Assembly (NCBI GenBank): GCA_020161755.1
Contig: JAIUOS010000002.1
Span: 175,874-239,873 of the forward strand
Length of the DNA stretch: 64,000 bases
From: Actinomycetota bacterium
Lineage (GTDB): Bacteria; Actinomycetota; Actinomycetes; Propionibacteriales; Propionibacteriaceae
Reading direction: 5' to 3'
Positions within the stretch are counted from its first letter, which is position 1, and every line of letters begins with the position of its first letter. The notes beneath the pieces were generated by a model. That model searched no databases. It had not been told where the DNA came from and saw only the letters and a list, made by a program, of their open reading frames with translations. A program made the position numbers and the translations under genes. This document shows, piece by piece, positions 1 to 8,000 of the stretch.

Positions 1-1
1 C

Positions 2-226
2 CGTCAACTCCCCGAACGTCAAGCCCTCGTGATCGCCGAGAACGGCAAGCCGGTGATCGCCAGACTCCATCGCTGCATCGACGGCCGAGCCGGACGCAAG
101 CTCCTTGACGGACAGCGGAGGCTCCGGGAGGAGGGCACATTCACACGGAACGCCCAGCCCTCCGCGGCCGATCGTGCAGCGTCGGCCATTGCCGAAGCCA
201 GCCGTCGGAACCTGGCAAGCAGGTAG
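2..226 (+). CDS. Partial hypothetical protein, 3' end only
   Basis: The frame is open from the first bases of the window to a TAG at 224-226, so the 5' end of the gene lies outside. The visible 74 residues begin RQLPERQALVIAENGKPVIARL. The stretch LVIAENGKPVIARL resembles the end of the conserved core of Phd/YefM-type antitoxins (pattern vIxxnGkPvarL), but this is a short match and no toxin gene is visible beside it. The remaining residues are Arg/Ala-rich. The stop lies 3 nt before the ATG of the next gene, so the two are probably one transcript. Confidence 0.45.
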   Translation, partial: RQLPERQALVIAENGKPVIARLHRCIDGRAGRKLLDGQRRLREEGTFTRNAQPSAADRAASAIAEASRRNLASR

Positions 227-229
227 CCC

Positions 230-949
230 ATGACCGAGAACCGCAACGCCGACGGTTTCCTGGTCCTCCCGTTCCCGCAGCCGGGCCCAGTGATCCGCAG
301 GCTTCACCGGCACTGGTGGACGGTCGAGAACGGCACCCCGCTGGAGCAGGACAAGGCCAAGGAGCGCCCCGCCGGTCGTCCCTGGGACCCAGCGACTCTC
401 GGCACCAGCGGGGAGCGGCTGGAACTGTGGCGCTGGCTGGAGGACGTCGTGCGGTGGTTCAACCACGAGTACGCGTGGGACACCAGCCAGGTCATCCCCG
501 ACTGCTGGCCTGACCACCCTCACCTCGTCCACGAGATCGCCATCCTGGCCGACGCTCGCCGACGGGCAGGCAGCAGCGCCAACTCCGCTGCCCTCGAAGA
601 GTGGCACCGGGTCTGCGTGCCCTGGTTCCTCGACCGCATGCAGAAGAGCATCAAAGCCCACTGCGAAGAGCGCCACCAGGCATGGCCCGCCAGGGCACGC
701 TACGCACGCCACGTCGGCCAGGAGAGCTTCACCCTCCGCAACCTCCGCAGTATCGAGGACGTCGAGGAGGTCGGCGCTCGCTCCGGAAGTCCGTGGGTCA
801 CAGACATCGGCGGCGATGAGATCAACATCATCACAGGCGAGGTGAGGAACAGGTCCGAGGAGGAGCAGATTGCTGTGGAGGAACGGGAGCGGCAGCGTGC
901 AGCCCAAGGTCAGGATCAGTTGCCGCCGGAGCCTGAACAGGCGCAGTGA
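230..949 (+). CDS. Hypothetical protein of a mobile element (DUF4913-like)
   Basis: The gene encodes 239 residues. The middle holds a Trp-rich segment with LWRWLEDVVRWF, DCWPDHPHLVHEIAILA and CVPWFLDRM. Paired Trp and acidic residues followed by a WxxH-like turn recall DUF4913 proteins, which occur in actinobacterial integrative elements next to transfer genes. The C-terminal third is charged and Gln/Glu-rich, probably disordered. There is no signal peptide or membrane segment. It follows the upstream partial gene by 3 nt, which suggests an operon. The family call is by eye and the biochemical role is unknown. Confidence 0.5.
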   Translation: MTENRNADGFLVLPFPQPGPVIRRLHRHWWTVENGTPLEQDKAKERPAGRPWDPATLGTSGERLELWRWLEDVVRWFNHEYAWDTSQVIPDCWPDHPHLVHEIAILADARRRAGSSANSAALEEWHRVCVPWFLDRMQKSIKAHCEERHQAWPARARYARHVGQESFTLRNLRSIEDVEEVGARSGSPWVTDIGGDEINIITGEVRNRSEEEQIAVEERERQRAAQGQDQLPPEPEQAQ

Positions 950-1032
950 CACAGCTGCCGCCACTGGGCGAGGGGCCCAGGAGGTCTCGCGCCAGCCTTG
1001 GTAACGCAGATTCCTGTAGAGCGTTGTCGATG

Positions 1033-1055
1033 GGATACCGCAGATTGACGTATCC
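1033..1055 (+). promoter_or_regulatory. Inverted repeat upstream of abiEi, candidate operator
   Basis: GGATAC (1033-1038) and GTATCC (1050-1055) are perfect 6-nt arms with an 11-nt spacer. The pair ends about 20 nt before the abiEi start and overlaps a TTGACG hexamer at 1045-1050. AbiEi antitoxins of known systems repress their own operon by binding inverted repeats upstream, so this is a reasonable autoregulatory site. The arms are short, so chance occurrence is possible. Confidence 0.35.
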
Positions 1056-1075
1056 TTATGTGTGAGGTGATAGAC

Positions 1076-1774
1076 ATGACCATCAGGGCGCCTGAGCGCA
1101 ACCGTGCGGGTGCGGCGGCGGCACGCGGACTGGTTCTGCGTTCCCGGGACCGGTTCTGGCGTCCTGGCGACCTCCGTTTGCCGTCTTCGACGGCCTACCA
1201 TCTGTTGGGGGAGTTGGCCGAAGCTGACGAGCTGCGCCGGGTTCGCCATGGCCTGTACTGGCGCGGGCGCCGTTCCCCGTTCGGCATGGGCTGGCCTCCG
1301 CAGGAGGTGGTGCTGCGTGAGGTCGCGCCTGGGCCTGGGGTTGGGCCGGCGGGGCTGCTGGCAGCGAATGCGCTCCGGTTCTCCACGCAGGTTCCGCGCC
1401 GGGCGTTGTACGCCGTTCCGGAGCGGGCGCCGGCCGATGTCGGCTCGCTTCGGTTCGTCTCGCGAGCTGCGCGCATCGGGCGCACCCGGCAAAGACTCAA
1501 TCCCGCCGAGGTTGCCTTCCTGGAGGTATTGGACGGCTGGGACCGTCTGGTCGAACTTGATCCCGCCGACGCAGACGCCCGCGGGATCCAGCTGCTGACC
1601 GAGGGTGGGTTGCGGCCCGAACGGCTCGCGCGCGCCGCGCGCACCGAGCCGGGACGGGTCCGAGTGCGCTTGCGGAGTCTGTTGGCCGAGTCCGGCCGTG
1701 CCGACCTCGCGGCCCTCGTGCCGGACGCCGACCCCCGCACGACGGCTTCCGTGACGCAGGCGCGGGTCGCGTGA
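1076..1774 (+). CDS. abiEi: AbiEi-type antitoxin / transcriptional regulator of a type IV toxin-antitoxin system
   Basis: The gene encodes 232 residues from ATG 1076. This start is preferred to ATG 1058 because GAGGTG lies 6 nt upstream of it. An N-terminal winged-helix-like segment (LPSSTAYHLLGELAEADELRRVRHGLYWRG, in two halves around residues 30-60) is followed by an AbiEi-C-like domain. In characterised AbiE systems this protein represses its own operon and neutralises AbiEii without binding it. The stop overlaps the start of the AbiEii gene, so the pair is translationally coupled. Identification rests mainly on the neighbouring toxin and on the order antitoxin-then-toxin. The element probably uses it for stability or phage exclusion. 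Confidence 0.75.
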   Translation: MTIRAPERNRAGAAAARGLVLRSRDRFWRPGDLRLPSSTAYHLLGELAEADELRRVRHGLYWRGRRSPFGMGWPPQEVVLREVAPGPGVGPAGLLAANALRFSTQVPRRALYAVPERAPADVGSLRFVSRAARIGRTRQRLNPAEVAFLEVLDGWDRLVELDPADADARGIQLLTEGGLRPERLARAARTEPGRVRVRLRSLLAESGRADLAALVPDADPRTTASVTQARVA

Positions 1775-2778
1775 TGGCGGACGACGTCGTCCTGCCGTTG
1801 TGGCGCGATGTGGACCAGGCGGCTTTCGATCAGGCGGTGATCGATGTCGCGGCCCGTCTCGACGTGCTGCCGCTCGCGGTCGAGAAGGATTACTGGGTGT
1901 GCCGGGCGCTGCGGGCGATCACGACTGGGTTCCCCGGCGAGGTGGTGTTCAAGGGCGGGACGAGCCTGGAGAAGCTGAGGATCATCCAACGCTTCTCCGA
2001 AGACCTCGACCTGCTCGTCATCGGCGACTACGGATCCGGACGGGCCGCCGAGCGCGCACTGAAGACCATGCTCCTGACCGCGGCCGTCGAGACGGGTGCG
2101 GAACCGACCGACACGCGCTCGGGTGGCAAACCCGGCAACTTCCACCGCGCGGGCTACCTCGCGCCGGCGTTGCAGCAGCACACATCGTCCGGTGCCGTTG
2201 CAGACGCTTCGGCGATCCTTGTCGAGCTGGGCCAGTCTGGCGGTCCCAATCCCCACTCCGCCCGAAGTGTCACCTCGCTGCTCGGGCGCGAGTTGGCGAC
2301 CGCCTCCGGCTTCGACCCGCAGGCTTGGGCCGATCTGGCTGCATTCGATGCCGAGATTCTTCATCCCGGCCGCACCCTGGTCGAAAAGCTCCTGCGGGTC
2401 AACAACTTCGCCGCCGACCCCGACGCGATTGAGGGGTCGCATGGGTGGTCCCGGATCGGCCGCCAGTTCTACGACATCCATGCGCTGCTCGGCACCCAGG
2501 AGGTGCTCGACTTGCTCGCCGATCACGACGCGGTCGGCGAGATCCTGGACAGCGCGTTCGCCGTCTCCGAATCGTTGGGACGGCCAGACCGACCCGTCCC
2601 AGACGGCGGTTTCGCAGCGATGCCTGTGTTTGACCCTGCCTGGTCGTACGCGACGCAGCTGCGCGCCGAACACGACGCCGCAATGCGCGACCTCTACTAC
2701 GGCAAGGACGAACCGCCCACATTCGACGCCGTCATCAAACGCGTCCACGAGCACGCAGCACTGCTCGCTCTCGAGTAG
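1771..2778 (+). CDS. abiEii: AbiEii-type nucleotidyltransferase toxin
   Basis: The protein has 335 residues, or 334 if ATG 1774 is used instead of GTG 1771. Nucleotidyltransferase signatures are clear: AVEKDYWVCRAL near residue 35, then FKGGTSLEKL followed by RFSEDLDLLV at about residues 60-80, giving the GG(T/S)xLxK and DxD motifs. AbiEii-family toxins (DUF1814) transfer nucleotides and inhibit translation; tRNA is the target where this has been shown (MenT relatives). The length fits the family. It overlaps the upstream abiEi stop by 4 nt, so the two are expressed together. The gene appears intact, with all core residues present. Confidence 0.88.
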   Translation: MMADDVVLPLWRDVDQAAFDQAVIDVAARLDVLPLAVEKDYWVCRALRAITTGFPGEVVFKGGTSLEKLRIIQRFSEDLDLLVIGDYGSGRAAERALKTMLLTAAVETGAEPTDTRSGGKPGNFHRAGYLAPALQQHTSSGAVADASAILVELGQSGGPNPHSARSVTSLLGRELATASGFDPQAWADLAAFDAEILHPGRTLVEKLLRVNNFAADPDAIEGSHGWSRIGRQFYDIHALLGTQEVLDLLADHDAVGEILDSAFAVSESLGRPDRPVPDGGFAAMPVFDPAWSYATQLRAEHDAAMRDLYYGKDEPPTFDAVIKRVHEHAALLALE

Positions 2779-2947
2779 CCAGGGCCTTGCAGCCCGCTCA
2801 CGCTACCGATGTGGACCGACCCAAGGCGGAGGGCCAGGATGACGCCAGATGGGTGCGCCCGGCCATGCGCCGGCATTCGCGGAAAGCTCTCACGTACTCT
2901 GCCCGTTCGCCCCTGAAACGTCGGTGGAGTCTGGAACAATCAGCAGC

Positions 2948-4723
2948 ATGACTCAGGTGCCCGTCGAACCGGGCCCCTCTCGTCGCAGGCTTCGCTGGCG
3001 CCTGCCGGTGATCCTGAGCGGCCTCGTCGTTCTTGCCGTACTGCTCGCGTACCTGCAGCTCCACAACGATCCGACTGCACAGATTCGCGCCGATGCGGTG
3101 ACGGCTGTGCGGACGCTCAAGACCGCTGATCTCGAGTCGCTGGAAGGGCAGCTTGCTGATTATCGGGGGAACCTCGACTTTGCCTACTTCTTCACGTCAG
3201 CGGTCACCCCGCGAGACCTTGGCGATGCGCTCGGCGCAGCCACTGGGTCCTCGGGGGCGGCGGACCAGACTGACCCTGACGCCGCGTACGAGACGGAGCT
3301 TGCTGATCTGGCGGGCACCCTCTCGCTTGCCACGCACGGGTCCGGTGATCGGGCGCTACCGGAGTTGTGGACAGCGGACTTCATCAAGGCGACGACAACT
3401 CCAAGCGCGCTGTACCGCGAGGACCATGATGCCTCGACCGACGCAGGAATCGCTCGGGCTGATCAGGACGAAGCGAACGGCCAGAGCCTGCTGCTCCTGC
3501 TCTCGCGCGGCTATTGGTCGACTGACTTCCTGAAGGCAGCCACCGCGGCCTACTGGGACTTCGATCATTCGCAGGGCGGGAGTGCCTGGCCGCTGCCTCA
3601 GCGTGCTGGCGCGAAGTACGCGGCCGCGCCGGGTGGCAAGTACCTGACCGACGGCATTCTCGCCCTCACCGCCGCGCTGACTGCCAATCCTGTTGCGAGT
3701 GCGTGGGCGTTCACGGCATTCCAGCCCGGTACGGAGGCGATCGAGGGCTCCGGCCAGCAGGTAGGGAAGTTCACGCACTATCTATTCTTCGAACATCGAT
3801 TCTCGAGTGGCTCCAGCACGAACGACGGCATCGGTATGACCGCGGCGCTCACGGCGCTTTCGGCGGCGATCGACGTCCTCAGTGACCCGGTCGACGCTCA
3901 GACCCCCGACTTCACCCAGAGCCAAGCCACCGACACCGGTCCGCTCCACGATGCGATCGTTCTCCGCAATGTCGCGGCGAACATCAGCAACGACAGCCGA
4001 TGCTCGTGGAACCCCAGCGACTATTGGAACTGCGTCGTCATTGCTGCACAGTCGGTATGGCACTTCGCCGAAGCGGTTGTCAAGTGGGTCACGCAGGCGT
4101 GGGGTCAGTGCCTGAACTCCGGACACTGCGTCCTCGACATCCTGTCTCTGACGACATTCGCACCGCCCCCGTTCTCGGCGGTTGGCTTCGCGGCGGCCGC
4201 GGTGAACGCAACCTGGTACGCCATTGACGGTGACTACCTCGATGCAGGGCTGTCCCTCGCGTTGGCCGTGCCCGGCCTTGCATTCGTCAAGATTGCCAAA
4301 TCGGCCAAGGCTGGGGTCGACGCCGAGCGGGTTGCGGCTAACGCTGAGCGTGTTGCCCAGGCTGCGAAGGAAGTGCGCACGGGCGCTGAGACAGCCGACG
4401 CGTCCGTCGATGTGCTGACCGTGAAGTCGCTGGCCGCGCGACCCGCGATCAAGCCCGCAGTTCGGAACGAGGTGTTTGCGAACGCGCCGAAGGATGCGGC
4501 CGGGCATCCGATCGACCCTAATACTGGCAAAGCAATTGTCGGCAACTACGACGTTGGGCACAAGCCGGGCTATGAGTATCGATGCACTGTGAGGAAGGCG
4601 ATTGCGCAAGCCTGGACGATGGCTGAGATCGTGGCCTACGAGAACGATCCGAGCCACTACCAGATCGAAGATCCCTCGTCCAATCGAAGCCATCAACATG
4701 AGGCGCCGGTGTGCGCGAGTTGA
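2948..4723 (+). CDS. Membrane-anchored polymorphic toxin with C-terminal GH-E (HNH/EndoVII-fold) nuclease domain
   Basis: The protein has 591 residues from ATG 2948. That start is chosen because a basic stretch and a single membrane segment (about residues 17-38, LPVILSGLVVLAVLLAYL) follow directly; an upstream in-frame start would add an unlikely 33-residue tail. The body is extracytoplasmic in prediction and unrecognised. Near residues 420-460, GDYLDAGLSLALAVPGLAF resembles the pre-toxin segment seen in polymorphic toxins. The last ~100 residues carry RPAIKPAVRNEVF, DPNTG, HKPGYEY and DPSHYQIEDPSSNRSHQHE, which are the conserved His/Glu and Asn-Arg-Ser-His motifs of GH-E nucleases. It is probably a contact-dependent or secreted DNase. 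No immunity gene is recognisable on either side. Confidence 0.72.
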   Translation: MTQVPVEPGPSRRRLRWRLPVILSGLVVLAVLLAYLQLHNDPTAQIRADAVTAVRTLKTADLESLEGQLADYRGNLDFAYFFTSAVTPRDLGDALGAATGSSGAADQTDPDAAYETELADLAGTLSLATHGSGDRALPELWTADFIKATTTPSALYREDHDASTDAGIARADQDEANGQSLLLLLSRGYWSTDFLKAATAAYWDFDHSQGGSAWPLPQRAGAKYAAAPGGKYLTDGILALTAALTANPVASAWAFTAFQPGTEAIEGSGQQVGKFTHYLFFEHRFSSGSSTNDGIGMTAALTALSAAIDVLSDPVDAQTPDFTQSQATDTGPLHDAIVLRNVAANISNDSRCSWNPSDYWNCVVIAAQSVWHFAEAVVKWVTQAWGQCLNSGHCVLDILSLTTFAPPPFSAVGFAAAAVNATWYAIDGDYLDAGLSLALAVPGLAFVKIAKSAKAGVDAERVAANAERVAQAAKEVRTGAETADASVDVLTVKSLAARPAIKPAVRNEVFANAPKDAAGHPIDPNTGKAIVGNYDVGHKPGYEYRCTVRKAIAQAWTMAEIVAYENDPSHYQIEDPSSNRSHQHEAPVCAS

Positions 4724-5022
4724 TTATCGCGAGCCCAGCGACCATTGGGTTGTCCTCGCCCTCTGCCTCTGTGATGAAGTCCGGGAAGGCCACGGTGCCA
4801 CATGGCCGAACGGGATCGCTCACCGGAGCGAGGCATCGACGAGCCTCGAGCGCGACCCCCTAGGCCTCGGTTCGGTGACCGGGGCTGCGAAGCGGCCTAC
4901 CTGGGCGGCGCCCGTCGACATCTTCGCCCGCAGGCGCTGACCCACCCCCCACCCGCGATTGAGCCTTACCGGCCGGCTTGTGCGCGGATTGGGGGTCGCT
5001 GGATTCCATGTGATGTCTTCGA
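4724..5022. other. Intergenic gap between convergent toxin and relaxase genes
   Basis: This 299-bp gap lies where an immunity gene for the upstream toxin would be expected. Short open frames exist on both strands (for example one starting at 4711 and one on the minus strand ending near 4700), but none has a ribosome site, a recognisable motif or the local codon pattern. I see no convincing gene and no strong hairpin. Confidence 0.4.
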
Positions 5023-8000
5023 TCAGGGGCGAATGGAATCAGATCGCTCGGGCGCTGCAGTTCCGTTGGCAACGGCCGGGTCGGGGTTGCCGAGGAGGCG
5101 GTCGTCTGGTCGCGTGGGTGTCGATCCTCGTCTGCTCTGCCGGATCCCTGTGGTGTGCAAACCGAGGTGGGCCGCGAGCGCCGCGTGAAGCTCTGGCACG
5201 CTGCGCCCGGTAGCCTTCGCGAGTTCAGAGAGCGCATCGCTCCAGCGGATCGGACTGGCGGCGCCAATCACTCGGATCGCGTCCTCGACGCTTCCGTCAC
5301 GGGCGCGTCCCGCGATGAGGTCGGCGAGCAGGGTGTGGCTGAGCGGTGTCGATGCGCGCAGCGCGGCGTCAAGCTCCTTCGATCGATCTTGTGTGACAAG
5401 CTCCGCGGGGTCGGTTCCCTCTGGAAGACCAGCCATGAGGGGGTCGTGACCAACGTCGGTGAGAGTCCAGTAGTCGCGCTCGGCAGCGGCTCGGCCCGCC
5501 TTGTCGTTGTCGGTGGCGACAATCGGGACGTCGGTGTGGCGGCGGAGTTGGCGGGCTTGTTTGCGGGTGAGCGCGGTGCCGAGCGCTGCGAGGCCGACAT
5601 ACTCGCCTGAGGTGGCGAGGGTGACGGCGATGGCGTCCATGGGCCCCTCGACGAGGACGGGGCGCCCGCCTCGCAGCAGGCTGGGAGTGTGTCCGTAGAG
5701 CTGGGCACCCTTGTGGAACAGCGGGGTCTCGGGGGTGTTCAGATACTTCGGTCCGGCGGTCTCGTCGGCGTCGGGGTGGCGGCGGGCGACGAACCCGAGG
5801 ATCTGGTCGTCGTGGGTGATCGGGAAGACGACGCGGTTGCGGAAACGGTCGATGAGGTTGCCGGTGGAGGCTTGCTTGGCCACGCCGGCGAGGATCATCT
5901 CGTGGTCGGTGACGCCTTGGCGGCGTAGGTGGCCGACCAGCGACGTCCAGCTGTCGGGGGCATAGCCCGGTCGGTAGCCGGGATCGCCAGTGATGTCGCT
6001 GTGGAGCCGGTCGACGAGGTAGTCGTGTGCCCAGGAGTCAGGGAATCGGGCCTCGAAGAACTGAGTGGCGAGTTCGTTGATGTGAGCGAGGCGTTCGGGG
6101 GTGGTGCCGGCTTCGTGCCAAGCGTCGCGGCGGCTGAGCAGCTCGTTGATCTCGGCCTGGGTGAGTCCGGGTTCGCCCCGTTGGGCGCGGGCCATGGCTT
6201 CGATCTGGAGGATCGCCCAGGCGTCGTCGACGATCTCGACCTCGTCTTCGGAGACGCCTTCCTGGGCGCTCGCATGCTCCTCAGACTCGGGCGTCCAGAG
6301 CCTGTCGACGGGATCATCGTGGACGGGGTTGGTGAGCATAGTGGTCCGCCACACGAGGGCCTGGCATTCGTCGAGGTCTTCGGCGCTGATCGGCGTGAGC
6401 AGGTCCGACAGGGCCCAGCCGCGGGCAGTCGCGCGGTCGAGGGCAGCGACGAGTGCTGGCCACCAGGCGGAGGCGCGCAGCTGTTCGACGCGGTCGGGGT
6501 CGACGGCTCTGCCGAAGTCGTCGGTCCACGGCGTCGGGGTGGGGTCGGTCATGGTGGTGGCAACGGCGGGTTCGAGATGGCGGTTGATGCGCCACCAGAG
6601 GGCGGCTGCGGCGTGGTCGTCGGGCAGGACGCCTTCGGCGGCTGCGGAGGCGAGTAGACCAACCGCGTCGATGCCAGCGCTGGTCAGCCGGGCGAGCTGC
6701 CGTGCCAGGCTCGCCTGGTAGGGGTCGTTCTCGATGGCGGGGCTGATGGTGGCGAGCAGGGGTGCCCATTCGGCCAGGGCCGGGTTGCGGTCGGTGGCAA
6801 GCTGCCTGTCGAGCCTGTGCTGGTGGCGTGCTGCGGCAGCGGCGAACTGCGGTTCTCCGGTGGGTCGCAGGTCGGTGTCGGGGACGGCCATCGCCGCCCG
6901 CCACACCGCCACCTCACCGAGAAGCGACGTCGGTAGACGCGGCCCCTCGCCGACCCAGGCGGGCGTCCGGGTCGCCTCGGCAGCCTGCTGACGGACTTCG
7001 TCGGCCAGAGTGCTGACAAGGCTGGCGCGCTCGGTGAGGTAGACACCCCACTTCGGATCGACGGCCAGGCGTTCGGGGATGCCGGGCAGCCAAGGCAGCG
7101 GTCCGGCGGGTGCGCGGGGGGTAGCGTCAAGGCGCCAGTCAAGGACAGCCGCTGCGTCGTGGGCGTCCTTCAGGGAGCCTTGGGCGAGGGCTTCGTTGAG
7201 CGCGACGAGCGGGTCGACACCGGTCGCGTTGAGCAGCAGCAGGTGGGTGCGGAGGGTCGGCCAAGCAGGGGCGAAAGTGATCCAGGACAGTCCGGTTTCG
7301 GCGATCGCGTCGAGGCTGGCGATCACATCAGGCTCGGCAGTCTGCTCGATCGCGACCAGCAGCGCGTCGGCGTAGCGGGCCGTCGCCTCACCGAGCCGTA
7401 CGGCCGGATCGTCCTGCAGAGCGATCGAGGTGGTGGCCGAGACGGGGGCTTCGTCGCGGGTGAGGATGCGGGTGAGCAGGTCTGTCGGGGTCGGCGGAAT
7501 GACGGAGTCGGATTCGACCAGGCTGTGCGGGTCGCCGTCCCCGACGTTGACCAGGTAGATGTGGTTCGCGGTGCGTCCGCGGGTGACCATCGTGTACAGC
7601 TGCTGGCGCGATTCGCTGCCCGTGGCGAGCCCGTGCAAGGCGTCGGCGGTGACGCCCTGGGCGCCGTGGACGGTGGTCGCATAGCCGAGCTCGGTGGATT
7701 CGGCGACGTAGTCGGCGGGCAGGGTGACGATGCGGCGGTGGGTGTTGTGCTGGGCGGTGAGCCGGCCGTTGGCGGCGACCTTGAGGACGGTCCAGCGGTC
7801 GCCGTTCTTCACCCAGTCGGTGCGGCTCACCCGCAGCTTGCGGTTGTTGAGCCGGGTGATGATCGTGTCTCCGGCTGAGGCACGGTTGCCGTCGGCGAGG
7901 GTGACTTCCCGTCCGGGATGCTGCCCGTCGAGCCGGTGGGCGCGCGCCTTCTCATTGAGTTGGGCGACCAGGTCGCGGGTGGGGGCGAGCATGATCGCGT

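Noticed and set aside
4711..4863. Short frame starting VRELIIASPATIGLSS as an immunity gene for the GH-E toxin
   Set aside because: It is about 50 residues, low in complexity, lacks a ribosome site and begins inside the toxin gene. There is not enough evidence.
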